NCBI RefSeq assembly: GCF_902143515.1
Contig: NZ_CABFVD010000001.1
Coordinates: 372,001 to 436,000, forward strand
Origin: Hathewaya massiliensis
Lineage (GTDB): Bacteria; Bacillota; Clostridia; Clostridiales; Clostridiaceae
Length of the DNA: 64,000 nucleotides
Direction: 5' to 3'
Shown here: in pieces, positions 52,460 to 62,044 of the stretch
How the letters are laid out: every line of letters starts with the position of its first letter
Numbering within the stretch: position 1 is the stretch's first letter
The notes under the pieces: generated by a model
Databases searched by the model: none
What the model was told of the DNA's origin: nothing
Seen by the model: the letters and a program-made list of their open reading frames with translations, nothing else
Program-made: the position numbers and the translations under genes

Positions 52460-53686
52460 TTATTTGTTAGCATATAGTTCTACAATTTTAACAATTACCT
52501 CAGTTGCCTTTTCCATTGCAAAAACAGGTACAAATTCATATTTTGAGTGAAAATTTTGTCCACCTGCAAAGATATTTGGTGTTGGTAATCCCATAAAGGA
52601 TAGTCTAGCACCATCTGTACCACCTCTTATAGGTTGAATAATTGGCTCTAATCCAACTTCTTTAACAGCTTGAATTCCTGTATCGATAATATGTTTTTCA
52701 GGCTCTAATTTTTCTCTCATATTGTAGTATTGATCATAAACTTCTACTTCTACTGTGCCTTCACCATATTTTTTATTTAATTCTTCCCCAACTTTTTTCA
52801 TGGTTTCTTTTCTTTGCTCAAATTTTGCTTTATCAAAATCTCTTATTATATATTCAAGTTTGCTCTCTTCAACATTTCCTTCTATAATGTCAATGTGATA
52901 AAATCCTTCATATCCTGAAGTTTTTTCTGGTCTCTCTTCTTTTGGAAGCATATCTATAAATTCTTGAGCTATAAATATTGAGTTTACTAATTTACCTTTT
53001 GCATATCCTGTATGAACATTATTTCCATGAATAAGAACTTTTGCTCCTGCAGCATTGAAAGTTTCGTATACAAATTCCCCAACTTCACTTCCATCTAAAG
53101 TATATGCAAAATCTGCTCCAAACTTCTTAACATCAAAGTGATCTGCTCCACTTCCTACCTCTTCATCTGGTGTAAAACAAATCATTACTTTACCATGTTT
53201 TATTTGTGGATTTTCAATTAAATACTCTATAGCTGTTACAATTTCAGCTATACCAGCCTTATCATCTGCTCCAAGTAAAGTTGTGCCATCTGTTGTAATT
53301 AGTGTTTTACCCACATATTTCTTTAAGTCTGGTGTATCATTTGGTGATAAGATTATATTTTTTTCTTTATTTAATACTATGTCTCCACCATCATAATTCT
53401 CAACTATTTGAGGTTTAACGTTGTTTCCTGGCATTTCAGGACTTGTATCCATATGTGCTATAAATCCTATAGTTGGAATATCCTTGTCAGTATTAGCTGG
53501 TAGTTCAGCCATAACATAGCAATTCTCATCTACAGATACATTACTCATACCTATTTCTTCTAATTCTTTTGCTATTTCCTTTGCTAATACAAATTGTTTT
53601 TCTGTGCTTGGGAAAGTAGTTGAATTTGGGTCTGATTGAGTATCAAAAGATACATAATGTAAAAATCTTTTAACTAATCTTGACAT
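52460..53686 (-). CDS. pepT: Tripeptidase T
   Basis: Zinc aminotripeptidase (M20B) that removes the N-terminal residue of tripeptides. Metal and catalytic motifs are [50 protein letters not shown] and [17 protein letters not shown]. 408 residues is standard. It lies 19 bp downstream of the malic enzyme gene on the same strand and is probably co-transcribed. Start ATG follows AGGGGATA. Confidence 0.96.
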   Translation of the reverse strand: MSRLVKRFLHYVSFDTQSDPNSTTFPSTEKQFVLAKEIAKELEEIGMSNVSVDENCYVMAELPANTDKDIPTIGFIAHMDTSPEMPGNNVKPQIVENYDGGDIVLNKEKNIILSPNDTPDLKKYVGKTLITTDGTTLLGADDKAGIAEIVTAIEYLIENPQIKHGKVMICFTPDEEVGSGADHFDVKKFGADFAYTLDGSEVGEFVYETFNAAGAKVLIHGNNVHTGYAKGKLVNSIFIAQEFIDMLPKEERPEKTSGYEGFYHIDIIEGNVEESKLEYIIRDFDKAKFEQRKETMKKVGEELNKKYGEGTVEVEVYDQYYNMREKLEPEKHIIDTGIQAVKEVGLEPIIQPIRGGTDGARLSFMGLPTPNIFAGGQNFHSKYEFVPVFAMEKATEVIVKIVELYANK

Positions 53687-53705
53687 TTGACATATCCCCT
53701 TTTAA

Positions 53706-54887
53706 TTATTTTATTCTAGCTATTCCTGTTTCAATGGCTATTCTTTCTACTTCTTTAGCAACTGAATCAGCCACTGTTTTATCTAGAGCATATGGAATTA
53801 TAAATTCTTCATTTAATTGCTCTTCTTTTACTAAATTAGCTACGGCTCTAGCTGCTGCAAGCTTCATGTCTTCAGTTATTTCACTTGCTCTTACCTTTAA
53901 TGCTCCTTTAAATATTCCAGGGAATACAAGAACATTATTTATTTGATTTGGGAAATCTGATCTTCCTGTTGCTATTACTCTAGCACCTGCTTCTTTTGCT
54001 TCATCTGGCATAATTTCTGGTGTTGGGTTTGCCATAGCAAATATTATAGCATCCTTATTCATACTCTTAACCATTTCTTTTGTTAATACTCCTGGTGCTG
54101 AAACCCCTATAAATACATCTTTATTCTTTATAACATCTCCTAATGCACCTTTTTCATGATTTCTATTAGTAATTTTGGCAATTTCAGCCTTAGAAGAATT
54201 TAAATTTTCAGCGCCTTCTACTATAGCACCTTTACTATCACACATTATTATATTTTTTGCTCCTGCATTTAAAAGAAGCTTACAAATTGCTACACCTGCT
54301 GCTCCTGAACCATTTATTACTATGCCTATTTCTTCTATAGATTTTTTAGTGATTTTTAAAGCATTGTATAATCCAGCTAAAGTAACAATTGCTGTTCCAT
54401 GTTGGTCATCATGAAATACTGGTATATCTAATTCTTTTTTTAATCTTTCTTCTATATAGAAGCATTCTGGAGCTTTTATATCTTCTAGGTTTATTCCTCC
54501 GAATACTGGTTGAATTAATTTAACTGTTTTAATGATTTCCTCTGGATCTTGTGAGTCTATACAAATTGGGAAAGCATCTATATCTCCAAATTCCTTAAAT
54601 AATAAAGCCTTTCCTTCCATAACTGGTAAGCCTGCTCCTGCTCCTATATTACCTAATCCTAAAACCGCAGTTCCATTAGTTACTATTGCCACTGTATGAC
54701 TCTTTATTGTATAATCATAAATTTTATCATTATCCTTTGCAATTTGAAGACAAGGCTCTGCAACACCTGGAGTGTATGCAACTGCTAAATCTTCTCTAGT
54801 TTCTACTTTTATCTTACTTATAACTTCAAGTTTCCCCTTATTTTCCTTATGTACTTGTAATGCTTTTTCACCGTATGACATAATCAT
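53706..54887 (-). CDS. NAD(P)-dependent malic enzyme (short bacterial type)
   Basis: Oxidative decarboxylation of malate to pyruvate. The N-terminal domain has LAVAYTPGVAEPC with its catalytic Tyr, and the catalytic Lys region GSAVLGLGNIGA is here NGTAVLGLGNIGAGAGLPVMEGKA. Metal ligands are in FGGINLEDIKAPECF and VFHDDQHGTAIV. The Rossmann motif is INGSGAAGVAICKLL. 393 residues matches the short form lacking the phosphotransacetylase-like tail. NAD versus NADP preference cannot be decided. AGGAGGAAT precedes two in-frame ATGs (54887 and 54881); the second has better spacing. It heads a pair with pepT. Confidence 0.94.
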   Translation of the reverse strand: MIMSYGEKALQVHKENKGKLEVISKIKVETREDLAVAYTPGVAEPCLQIAKDNDKIYDYTIKSHTVAIVTNGTAVLGLGNIGAGAGLPVMEGKALLFKEFGDIDAFPICIDSQDPEEIIKTVKLIQPVFGGINLEDIKAPECFYIEERLKKELDIPVFHDDQHGTAIVTLAGLYNALKITKKSIEEIGIVINGSGAAGVAICKLLLNAGAKNIIMCDSKGAIVEGAENLNSSKAEIAKITNRNHEKGALGDVIKNKDVFIGVSAPGVLTKEMVKSMNKDAIIFAMANPTPEIMPDEAKEAGARVIATGRSDFPNQINNVLVFPGIFKGALKVRASEITEDMKLAAARAVANLVKEEQLNEEFIIPYALDKTVADSVAKEVERIAIETGIARIK

Positions 54888-54943
54888 ATTCCTCCTAATT
54901 AATGTATTATTATTAATTTTATAAAGAGATTTTGTAAAAAAAT

Positions 54944-55573
54944 TTATAAACTTCTATAGTACTCACAATGAGGTACCATAGGACATATTTCACAATTTGG
55001 TTTTCTTGCCTTACATATCTTTCTTCCATGCCAAATTAAATAGTGATGAGCATCACTCCATTTTTCCTTAGGAATGTTCTCCATTAATTGTTCTTCCACT
55101 TTTTCCACGGTCTTTCCCTTTGCTATACCAATCCTATTAGATACTCTAAAAACATGGGTATCCACAGCAATAGCTGGTATATTAAATGCATTTGATAATA
55201 CTACATTTGCTGTCTTCCTGCCCACACCTGGAAGTTCAATAAGTTCTTCCATAGTGTTAGGTATTTTACCATTATATTTTTCTATTATTATATTTGTAGC
55301 CCCTAATATATTCTTGCTTTTATTCTTGTAAAATCCACAAGACTTTATCTTTTCACCTAATTCTTCTTCACTTAGAGAATTTATGCTCTCAGGAGTTCCA
55401 TAGTCTTTATAAAGTTCTCCGCAAACCTTATTTACTCTTTCATCTGTACATTGAGCAGATAATATTGTGGAGATTAAAAGCTGATATGGAGTTTCAAAAT
55501 CTAACCCACATTTAGCCCCTTTATAAGTATTCTCTAAAATATCTATTACTATATCTATTTCTTTTTTATCCAT
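54944..55573 (-). CDS. nth: Endonuclease III
   Basis: DNA glycosylase/AP lyase that removes oxidised pyrimidines. The helix-hairpin-helix is ELPGVGRKTANVVLSNAF, followed by the catalytic Asp in AVDTHVFRVSNR and, earlier, the catalytic Lys-containing GFYKNKSKNI region. The C-terminal [4Fe-4S] set is CKARKPNCEICPMVPHC (C-x6-C-x2-C-x5-C). 209 residues is standard. Monocistronic; GTGATAATATG upstream gives a modest ribosome binding site. Confidence 0.97.
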   Translation of the reverse strand: MDKKEIDIVIDILENTYKGAKCGLDFETPYQLLISTILSAQCTDERVNKVCGELYKDYGTPESINSLSEEELGEKIKSCGFYKNKSKNILGATNIIIEKYNGKIPNTMEELIELPGVGRKTANVVLSNAFNIPAIAVDTHVFRVSNRIGIAKGKTVEKVEEQLMENIPKEKWSDAHHYLIWHGRKICKARKPNCEICPMVPHCEYYRSL

Positions 55574-55736
55574 ATTATCACCTTTGTTTTATATTATTGA
55601 AACCTATATAATTTCCTTTATTATAACACAAGTAATAATAATTATTATAAGAAAAGAAACTTTAGGTTAATTCCAAAGGCAAAATTCAGGTAAATCAACT
55701 AACTTTTTAAGCAAAAATGCTAATTCTTCAAATAAA

Positions 55737-55772
55737 AGAGCTCGAGTACATAAAAATGCAACTTCAAGCTCT
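55737..55772. other. Hairpin upstream of nth
   Basis: AGAGCT and AGCTCT enclose a 24-base loop; weak, with T-rich flank on the plus side. It lies in the 290-bp gap between nth and tdh. Confidence 0.35.
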
Positions 55773-55796
55773 ATTATTATTTTATCTGATGACTAT

Positions 55797-55863
55797 CTGC
55801 TCTAATACTTCCATATTTTTAAAAATAGAAGTAAAGAGCAGCTATGTCCCCGGATAAGGACTT
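55797..55863 (+). ncRNA. 5' fragment of the structured RNA-like element
   Basis: CTGCTCTAATACTTC and GAAGTAAAGAGCAG form the first hairpin, followed by CTATG...CGGATAAGGACTT. This matches the first third of the elements at 40063 and 58476. The rest is missing, since the sequence runs into the tdh stop codon. Confidence 0.5.
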
Positions 55864-56814
55864 CTAAATTCCTTTTGCTTTTAATTTTTCTAACATATCA
55901 GCAGTCATTTTTGCTAAATCGTATTCAGTTTTGAAGCCCCATTCTTCTTTAGCTGCAGTGCAATCTATTGAATCTGGCCAACTTTCAGCAATAGCCTGTC
56001 TTACTGGGTCTACATCATAATCCATTTTGAATTCTGGAATATGTTTTCTTATTTCTGCTGCAATTTGTTCTGGCTCAAAACTCATAGCTGTAATGTTAAA
56101 TGCATTTCTATGCTTTAACTTAGCTGGATCTGCTTCCATTAAATTAACTATACCATTTAAAGCATCAGGCATATACATCATATCCATATATGTTCCTTTT
56201 GCTATATAGCTTGTATAAGCTTTGTTTTTTAATGCTTCATAATATATATCTACAGCATAATCTGTAGTTCCGCCCCCTGGAGGTGCAACATATGAAATTA
56301 AACCTGGGAATCTAACTCCTCTTGTATCTACTCCAAATCTCTTAAAGTAGTAGTCACATAATAATTCTCCTGAAACCTTTGTAACTCCATACATAGTTCC
56401 TGGTCTTTGTAATGTATCTTGTGGAGTTTTAACTTTTGGTGTTGACTCTCCAAATGCTCCTATAGAACTTGGTGTAAAGAACTGACACTTTTCTTCTCTT
56501 GCAACTTCTAATGCATTTACTAATCCACCCATGTTAATTTCCCATGCTAATTGTGGTTTTGCTTCTGCAACAGCTGATAATAACGCTGCTAGATGAATTA
56601 TAGAATCCACCTTATTATCTCTTACCACCTCAGCCATTTTCTTACCGTCTAATACATCTAAAATTTCAAATGGTCCACCTTCAACAGTAGGATTTCCCTC
56701 TGGTTTTCTTATATCTGATGCTATTACATTGCTAGTACCATAAACTTCTCTTAATTTCGCAACAAGTTCACTACCTATTTGTCCTAATGAGCCTGTAACT
56801 AATATTTTCTTCAT
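55864..56814 (-). CDS. tdh: L-threonine 3-dehydrogenase, short-chain (SDR/epimerase-like) type
   Basis: Oxidises L-threonine to 2-amino-3-oxobutyrate with NAD. The N-terminal Rossmann motif is [16 protein letters not shown], and the catalytic Tyr-Lys pair is [20 protein letters not shown] and [20 protein letters not shown] match the epimerase-like TDH group known from Cytophaga/Flavobacterium and clostridia. The frame begins 5 codons upstream, but GGAGGAATC lies there, so the ATG at 56814 is the start (316 residues). The product is the substrate of Kbl, encoded directly upstream on the same strand, which supports the call over a generic epimerase. Confidence 0.92.
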   Translation of the reverse strand: MKKILVTGSLGQIGSELVAKLREVYGTSNVIASDIRKPEGNPTVEGGPFEILDVLDGKKMAEVVRDNKVDSIIHLAALLSAVAEAKPQLAWEINMGGLVNALEVAREEKCQFFTPSSIGAFGESTPKVKTPQDTLQRPGTMYGVTKVSGELLCDYYFKRFGVDTRGVRFPGLISYVAPPGGGTTDYAVDIYYEALKNKAYTSYIAKGTYMDMMYMPDALNGIVNLMEADPAKLKHRNAFNITAMSFEPEQIAAEIRKHIPEFKMDYDVDPVRQAIAESWPDSIDCTAAKEEWGFKTEYDLAKMTADMLEKLKAKGI

Positions 56815-56848
56815 TATGATTCCTCCCAAATATTGAGTTTGTTTTGTC

Positions 56849-56906
56849 TTACGTCTCTAAAATTCTAATATCTCTATATTTTGAAACTGAATATAAAGAG
56901 ACGTAA
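56849..56906 (-). other. Hairpin between kbl and tdh
   Basis: TTACGTCTCT and AGAGACGTAA form a perfect 10-bp stem around an AT-rich region with an inner ATATAGAGATATT repeat. No T run follows on the minus strand, so it may set the ratio of kbl to tdh mRNA by stabilising the 3' end rather than by terminating. Confidence 0.5.
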
Positions 56907-56926
56907 AACATATTACTTATTATATT

Positions 56927-58120
56927 CTACTTAATAATCCCCATTTCTCTTCCTACTTTTTCATAAGCTTTTAGAGCATTATCTAACATTTCTTTAGTAT
57001 GAGCTGCTGTTGGCATATTTCTAACTCTACCTGTTCCCTTTGGAACTGTTGGGAATACTATTGATTTTGCATAAACCCCTTCTTCATACAATCTCTTACT
57101 AAATTCTTGAGCTTTTGACTCTTCTCCTATGATACATGGAGTAATTGGTGTTTCACTGTTTCCAATGTTGAATCCTAGCTCCTTTAAGCCCTTCTTTAAG
57201 TAGTTTCCATTTTCCCAAAGTTTTTCCCAAAGCTCAGTGCTTTCAGTTAATATATTTATAGCTTCTATACAAGATGCAGCTGCTCCTGGAGTTAGAGAAG
57301 TTGAGAATAGGAATGGTCTGCCTCTAACCTTTAACCAGTCAATAAGTTCTTTTTTACCTGCTACATAACCACCAACTACACCAATAGCCTTTGATAATGT
57401 ACCTATTTGGAAATCGATTTTATCAGAAAGTCCAAAGTGTTTAACTGTTCCTGCCCCTTTACCTAAAACACCTGAACCATGAGCATCATCTACATAAGTT
57501 ATTAAGTCAAATTCTTCTGCTATTTCTACAATTTCAGGAAGTTTTGCAATATCTCCATCCATTGAGAATACACCATCAGTTATAACCATTATTTTATTAT
57601 ATAAGCCTGATTCTTTTGCTTCCTTTGCTTTTTCTCTTAAATCCTTCATATCTGAGTGATTAAATCTTATGATTTTAGCTCTTGATAATTTACATCCATC
57701 AATAATAGATGCATGATTTAATTCATCAGATAATATAGCATCATTTTTATCCATTACAGCTTGAATTGCTGCCATATTACAATTAAATCCTGATTGGAAT
57801 GCGATAGCAGCTTCTGTATGTTTAAATTCTGCAAGTTTTTCTTCAAGTTCTATGTGAACTTGTAAAGTTCCATTAATAGTTCTAACAGCCCCTGCACCAA
57901 CCCCGTATTTTTTAGTAGCTTCTATATTTTGTTCAATCATTCTTGGGTGAGTAGCTAATCCTAAATAGTTATTTGATGAAAGATTTATAAATTCTTTTCC
58001 GTCAATTGTTATAATAGCTCCATTAGCACTTTGTAATGGATTTATAACGTTATACAATCCCTTTTGTTTTAAGTCTTCTAAATTTTCCTTTAAGAATTTT
58101 TCTAAAGTTTTACTAGACAT
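56927..58120 (-). CDS. kbl: Glycine C-acetyltransferase (2-amino-3-ketobutyrate CoA ligase)
   Basis: PLP enzyme of the alpha-oxoamine synthase family that splits 2-amino-3-oxobutyrate with CoA into glycine and acetyl-CoA. Landmarks are [50 protein letters not shown] region ([12 protein letters not shown]) and the PLP lysine in [16 protein letters not shown]. 397 residues is standard. Related enzymes (BioF, ALAS) share the fold, but the adjacent threonine dehydrogenase fixes the role. GGAGGTGTTTTA precedes the ATG. It is the first gene of kbl-tdh. Confidence 0.95.
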   Translation of the reverse strand: MSSKTLEKFLKENLEDLKQKGLYNVINPLQSANGAIITIDGKEFINLSSNNYLGLATHPRMIEQNIEATKKYGVGAGAVRTINGTLQVHIELEEKLAEFKHTEAAIAFQSGFNCNMAAIQAVMDKNDAILSDELNHASIIDGCKLSRAKIIRFNHSDMKDLREKAKEAKESGLYNKIMVITDGVFSMDGDIAKLPEIVEIAEEFDLITYVDDAHGSGVLGKGAGTVKHFGLSDKIDFQIGTLSKAIGVVGGYVAGKKELIDWLKVRGRPFLFSTSLTPGAAASCIEAINILTESTELWEKLWENGNYLKKGLKELGFNIGNSETPITPCIIGEESKAQEFSKRLYEEGVYAKSIVFPTVPKGTGRVRNMPTAAHTKEMLDNALKAYEKVGREMGIIK

Positions 58121-58306
58121 TAAAACACCTCCAAATATAGTTTTGATTTTATTAAAGCTAAAAATTTATTTATCATTATTTTCAATGATATTATAATTTA
58201 ATATGTTTTTGCATCAAAAATTGCATTTCTAAAATTACTATACTCCATTCTTGCTATTTTTTCAATGATTTGTTTTAATATTGTCAAAGTTAAGTATATT
58301 AAATAT

Positions 58307-58476
58307 CTAAATAAACAGAGTTCTTGGATTCAGAGGGAGTTTTTATTCCCTCTGAAGCTTATTAACAGACTTCTTAGGAGTTCCCTCCTTAGAAGTCATT
58401 ATCCCTTATGCGAAATCCTTATCCATGAACATAATTCTCTAATACTTCCACCATTAATATACAGAAGTATTAAAGC
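58307..58476 (-). ncRNA. Structured RNA-like element with terminator, copy 2
   Basis: Three hairpins on the minus strand: AATACTTC/GAAGTATT, GACTTCT-AGGAG/CTCCT-AGAAGTC and CAGAGGGA/TCCCTCTG, then CAAGAACTCTGTTTATTT. Linker blocks CATGGATAAGGATTTC and AAGGGATAATGA match the 40-kb copy. It lies between plsC and kbl, both minus strand, and ends 187 bp before the kbl start. The remaining gap (58121-58306) shows only AT-rich promoter-like sequence. It may be an independent small RNA or a plsC terminator plus leader. Confidence 0.65.
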
Positions 58477-58502
58477 GAATAGTTATAGGGTAACTTTAAA
58501 AT

Positions 58503-59219
58503 TTATTTTTCTTTTACTTTTGAATACACTCCTCTATAATCTTCTGGAATAAGCTCTGAAATCGAGCACATTAGCTCATTTATAGCCCTTTCTTCATAAG
58601 TTTTCTTATCTTCCTTATCTTCTTTTTTAGGTAAAAGAAATTGTTTCCCTATGTTCACATTTACATCGGCATAGTTAAATCTTTCACTACTCATATTTCC
58701 TGATTCATTTATTGGAAGAAGCTTTTCTGTTCCCCATATTCCAATAGGAACTATAGGTGCCTTAGTAAGTTTTGCAATTAGAAGTATTCCTTTTTTAGCT
58801 TCTATCATCTTACCCTCTCTACTCCTAGTACCCTCTGGAAAAATAATTATATTCTCACCTTTTTTAATAAGTTCCATTATGTTTTTTAAGCCTTCCTTAT
58901 CGGCTGTATTGGGTTTTATAGGAGCAGTTTTATAAATACCTACTGCTAAATTTGTAGTAGGATTTTTAGAAAGTTTTATTCCTGCTACAAAAGTTGGATC
59001 AAAATCCTTTAAAATCTTACCCAATACTAGTCCATCAGAATTGCTAAGATGATTTGCAATAAATATAGTAGGGGTTTTTATTTCTTTTAAATTATTTACA
59101 CCTTTAACCTTTAAATTAGCATACTTTTTCAGATAAATTTCTACAGTCTTTCTTGCAATAGAATTTACAATGCCTTTTGGCAGTATAGAAATTATTTTTG
59201 CCATTCTAGCAGATATCAT
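58503..59219 (-). CDS. plsC: 1-acyl-sn-glycerol-3-phosphate acyltransferase
   Basis: Adds the second acyl chain to make phosphatidic acid at the membrane. The catalytic HxxxxD is ANHLSNSDGLVLG, and the phosphate-binding FPEGTRSREGKM and the VPIGIWG motif are present. 238 residues is the usual length. Start could also be MAK five codons on. It follows queG by 71 bp on the same strand and may be in the same transcript. Confidence 0.93.
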   Translation of the reverse strand: MISARMAKIISILPKGIVNSIARKTVEIYLKKYANLKVKGVNNLKEIKTPTIFIANHLSNSDGLVLGKILKDFDPTFVAGIKLSKNPTTNLAVGIYKTAPIKPNTADKEGLKNIMELIKKGENIIIFPEGTRSREGKMIEAKKGILLIAKLTKAPIVPIGIWGTEKLLPINESGNMSSERFNYADVNVNIGKQFLLPKKEDKEDKKTYEERAINELMCSISELIPEDYRGVYSKVKEK

Positions 59220-59290
59220 AACCTTCCAGTCCTTTCACAATAGTTATATAGTGTGTGTGTTAATTATAAGTTATATAATATGTATTTTAA

Positions 59291-60286
59291 TTACAATTTC
59301 TTTATCCTATGATAATACTCCTCTATATATGGAGATTTAAATTCATGAATTTTAGGAATTTCTTTTTTTATGTTTTTCATAGCGATTAATGTATTTCTAG
59401 TTAATAAATTTTTCCCCCTCCATGAACAGGCTAAATCTTTGTATTTTTCCTTAAATGTTTTTTTATCTATTTTAATTAATTCTTCTAAATTAGGTTTTTT
59501 TACATATTCCATAGGTTTAAATTCTTCTAATTTACTATTTTTAGCTTTTTTATTAAAAGGACATACATCTTGGCAGGTATCACATCCCCATATCCTACCA
59601 CCAATTTTATCCATCCAAAAATCTTCTAAGTTTTTTTTCTGCGTAATATAAGAGAGACATATATTGGGATTATTATTTAATCCGTATTTATTTTCAATTT
59701 TTTCTTGATCTAATATGGCCTTGGTTGGGCAAGCTTTTGTACATAGATTACATTCTCCACACCTACTTTCCATAGGCTCATCTGGAGTTATAAAAAGATC
59801 TGTAATTATCTCTCCTAAAAATACATAAGAACCATAGTCTTCAGTAATAAGACAATTATTTTTACCTATAAACCCTATACCACTCTCCATAGCAATATAT
59901 CTTTCAGGAAGTGGATTATTGTCTACAAAACACTGATATTCACCACCTAATTCTTTAATAAATTCACCTATAGTATTTAGATATTTCTTAAGAATTAAGT
60001 GATAATCCTTGCCTAAGGTATATTTAGAAAAATAAATTGAATCCTTATGAGTATTTTCATAAACATAGGGAAATGCTATGGAGATTATAGTTTTCCCCTC
60101 ACTGATTATTTTATTAGGATTAACTCTAAGTTCTATATCACTTTCCTCAAATTCATTAACTAAATTCTTATCCTTTTTATAAAGAAAAAAATCTTCTAAA
60201 TCATAAAATTTTTCACAAGATATAAATCCTATATTCTCTAGTCCTAGAGAATAACAAAATTTTTTTATTTTATCTTTTAGTTCCAT
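59291..60286 (-). CDS. queG: Epoxyqueuosine reductase QueG
   Basis: Cobalamin and iron-sulfur enzyme that reduces epoxyqueuosine to queuosine in tRNA. The two ferredoxin-like sets are CGECNLCTKACPTKAIL and GCDTCQDVCPFNKKAK. The N-terminal part has the cobalamin-binding fold region SIAFPYVYENTHKDSIYFSKY and the active-site VDNNPLPERYIAMESGIGFIGKN. 331 residues, shorter than the ~380 of E. coli because the C-terminal HEAT extension is reduced. It starts 11 bp after the FAD oxidoreductase stop, so they share a transcript. Confidence 0.92.
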   Translation of the reverse strand: MELKDKIKKFCYSLGLENIGFISCEKFYDLEDFFLYKKDKNLVNEFEESDIELRVNPNKIISEGKTIISIAFPYVYENTHKDSIYFSKYTLGKDYHLILKKYLNTIGEFIKELGGEYQCFVDNNPLPERYIAMESGIGFIGKNNCLITEDYGSYVFLGEIITDLFITPDEPMESRCGECNLCTKACPTKAILDQEKIENKYGLNNNPNICLSYITQKKNLEDFWMDKIGGRIWGCDTCQDVCPFNKKAKNSKLEEFKPMEYVKKPNLEELIKIDKKTFKEKYKDLACSWRGKNLLTRNTLIAMKNIKKEIPKIHEFKSPYIEEYYHRIKKL

Positions 60287-60297
60287 ATAGACCTCTT

Positions 60298-61551
60298 CTA
60301 ACTTTCACATATATCTACTGATATTTCCCCTTCAGAAATATTTTTAATTAATTGTTCCTTATCTATGTTAATTATTTCCATTCTACTTGGTATTATCTTT
60401 GATTTGTATACTTCTAAAAAACCTTCTCCAAAATTAAACCTAATATTAACATCTTTATATTCTGTAGATGACCTAAATTTAAATTGTACAACTTCTTCTA
60501 CATTATCTAGGTTAATTTTCTTAGGTAATATATAAGCTACTCCTTTACCAGGGATAACTTTTAAACTTTTATTAGACTTTAACTTGTCTAATACAAATTT
60601 AGCAGCATTTCTTCCTGATAAAATCCCCTCTTTAGTTACATCATCTACATAATCATGTAAGTGAACTATATTGCCTGCTGCAAATACTCCTGCTATATTT
60701 GTCTGCATACTTTCATCAATTTCAGCTCCCCCAGTAACACTATTTACTGATATACCTAATTTTTTAAATAGCTCACTCTCTGGAGTTAAACCAACTGAAA
60801 GTATTACTGTATCACAGGATATAAATTCTTCTGTGCCTTTTATAACTCTTTTATTAGAATCGACTTTTGCAATAAGAACTCCATCAACCCTTTCCTGACC
60901 TTTTATGTCTATAATTGTATGTTGAAGTTTTAATGGTATATTAAAGTTTTTTAAACACTGATTATAATTCTCTTCAAGTCCACTACAATAAGGTAATATT
61001 TCTATTACCCCTTTAACTTCTGCACCTTCTATAGTTAGTCGTTTTGCCATTATTAGTCCAAGGTCCCCTGATCCTAAAATAACTACCTTTTTTCCTGGCA
61101 TTATTCCTTCTAAGTTTATTAATCTTTGGACCATACCTGCTGTAAATACTCCTGCAAAAGTACTTCCTGAAATTTTAGCAGCGCCTCTTGATTTTTCTCT
61201 ACATCCCATAGCTAAAATAATGACCTTAGCTTTTATTTCCATTATACCATCTGTCCCATTTACTGCTAATATGTTTCTATCTTTATCTATTTCTAATACT
61301 GTGGTTTCTAGTTTGTAATCTATACCTAACTTTTTAATTTCTTCTACAAAGATATTAGCATATTCAGGTCCTGTAACTTCTTTTTTTAAAACATACCTTC
61401 CAAACCCATTGTGAATGCATTGGTTCAGTACTCCTCCTAAATACTTCTCTCTATCTAGTATAAGAATACCTGAAACCCCTTGTTTCCTTGCTTCTATAGC
61501 TGCTGCCATTCCAGCAACGCCCCCACCAATTATCACTATATCGTAATACAT
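60298..61551 (-). CDS. FAD-dependent pyridine nucleotide oxidoreductase
   Basis: Two-dinucleotide-binding-domain flavoprotein of 417 residues. The FAD motif IVIIGGGVAGMAAAIEA is at the N-terminus, LGGVLNQCIHNGFG is near the flavin, ILAMGCREKSRGA follows, and the NAD(P) motif VVILGSGDLGLIMAKRL is in the middle. VFAAGNIVHLHDYVDDVTKEG near 325 is the second FAD segment. No CxxxxC disulfide is present. This type often sits in clostridial glycerol-3-phosphate clusters with a GlpA-like dehydrogenase and a DUF1667 protein, but neither is here. It leads a queG transcript; substrate not known. Confidence 0.82.
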   Translation of the reverse strand: MYYDIVIIGGGVAGMAAAIEARKQGVSGILILDREKYLGGVLNQCIHNGFGRYVLKKEVTGPEYANIFVEEIKKLGIDYKLETTVLEIDKDRNILAVNGTDGIMEIKAKVIILAMGCREKSRGAAKISGSTFAGVFTAGMVQRLINLEGIMPGKKVVILGSGDLGLIMAKRLTIEGAEVKGVIEILPYCSGLEENYNQCLKNFNIPLKLQHTIIDIKGQERVDGVLIAKVDSNKRVIKGTEEFISCDTVILSVGLTPESELFKKLGISVNSVTGGAEIDESMQTNIAGVFAAGNIVHLHDYVDDVTKEGILSGRNAAKFVLDKLKSNKSLKVIPGKGVAYILPKKINLDNVEEVVQFKFRSSTEYKDVNIRFNFGEGFLEVYKSKIIPSRMEIINIDKEQLIKNISEGEISVDICES

Positions 61552-61784
61552 TTTCGGCTCACCTCAAAAGATAATAAGTATCTACTATTAAAAAAATATT
61601 CAGCTTTACTAGTATATTATAGACTTAATTTAAGTATTAAATCAAATTATTTATTGGTTTGTGTTAAATTAAAGTGGGAATTTTATTTTTTAATTTTTTC
61701 ATTATAAATTTAGTTAAAAAATCCTACTCCGAGATTAAAAAATTTCAAAATGAAAATATTAGATATGAAAATATATAAGAAAAT

Positions 61785-61822
61785 TAAAAACGACTAAGCA
61801 GTATAATACTGGCTTAGTCATT
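61785..61822 (-). terminator. Terminator of tRNA-Trp
   Basis: GACTAAGC and GCTTAGTC pair with an inner AGTAT/ATACT stem, followed on the minus strand by GTTTTTAATTTT. It lies 30-70 bp past the tRNA 3' end. The remaining sequence to 61552 shows no feature. Confidence 0.85.
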
Positions 61823-61853
61823 CAAATGCTGTATCAATTTTTTAAATATTAAC

Positions 61854-61929
61854 TGGCAGGGGCAGCAGGAATCGAACCCGCAACCAACGGTTTTGGAGAC
61901 CGCTACTCTACCAATTGAGCTATACCCCT
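61854..61929 (-). tRNA. tRNA-Trp (anticodon CCA)
   Basis: 76 nt on the minus strand with encoded CCA end. Acceptor stem AGGGGTA/TGCCCCT, D-arm GCTC...GAGT, anticodon arm GCGGTCT-CCA-AAACCGT, and T-arm GCGGGTTCGATTCCTGC all fold normally. Confidence 0.97.
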
Positions 61930-62044
61930 AAACACTTTCTAAATTATAACATGATTTTTTTGTAAAATCAACATATATTTTAAGTTTATTTATGATAAAT
62001 TAAAATATGTGCTCCAATTAAGTGTTGTTATTTTTTTACTTTTA

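Noticed and set aside
58121-58502. Possible threonine T-box in front of kbl
   Set aside because: No TGGTACCGCG-type T-box sequence or specifier loop; the hairpins match the element at 40 kb instead.
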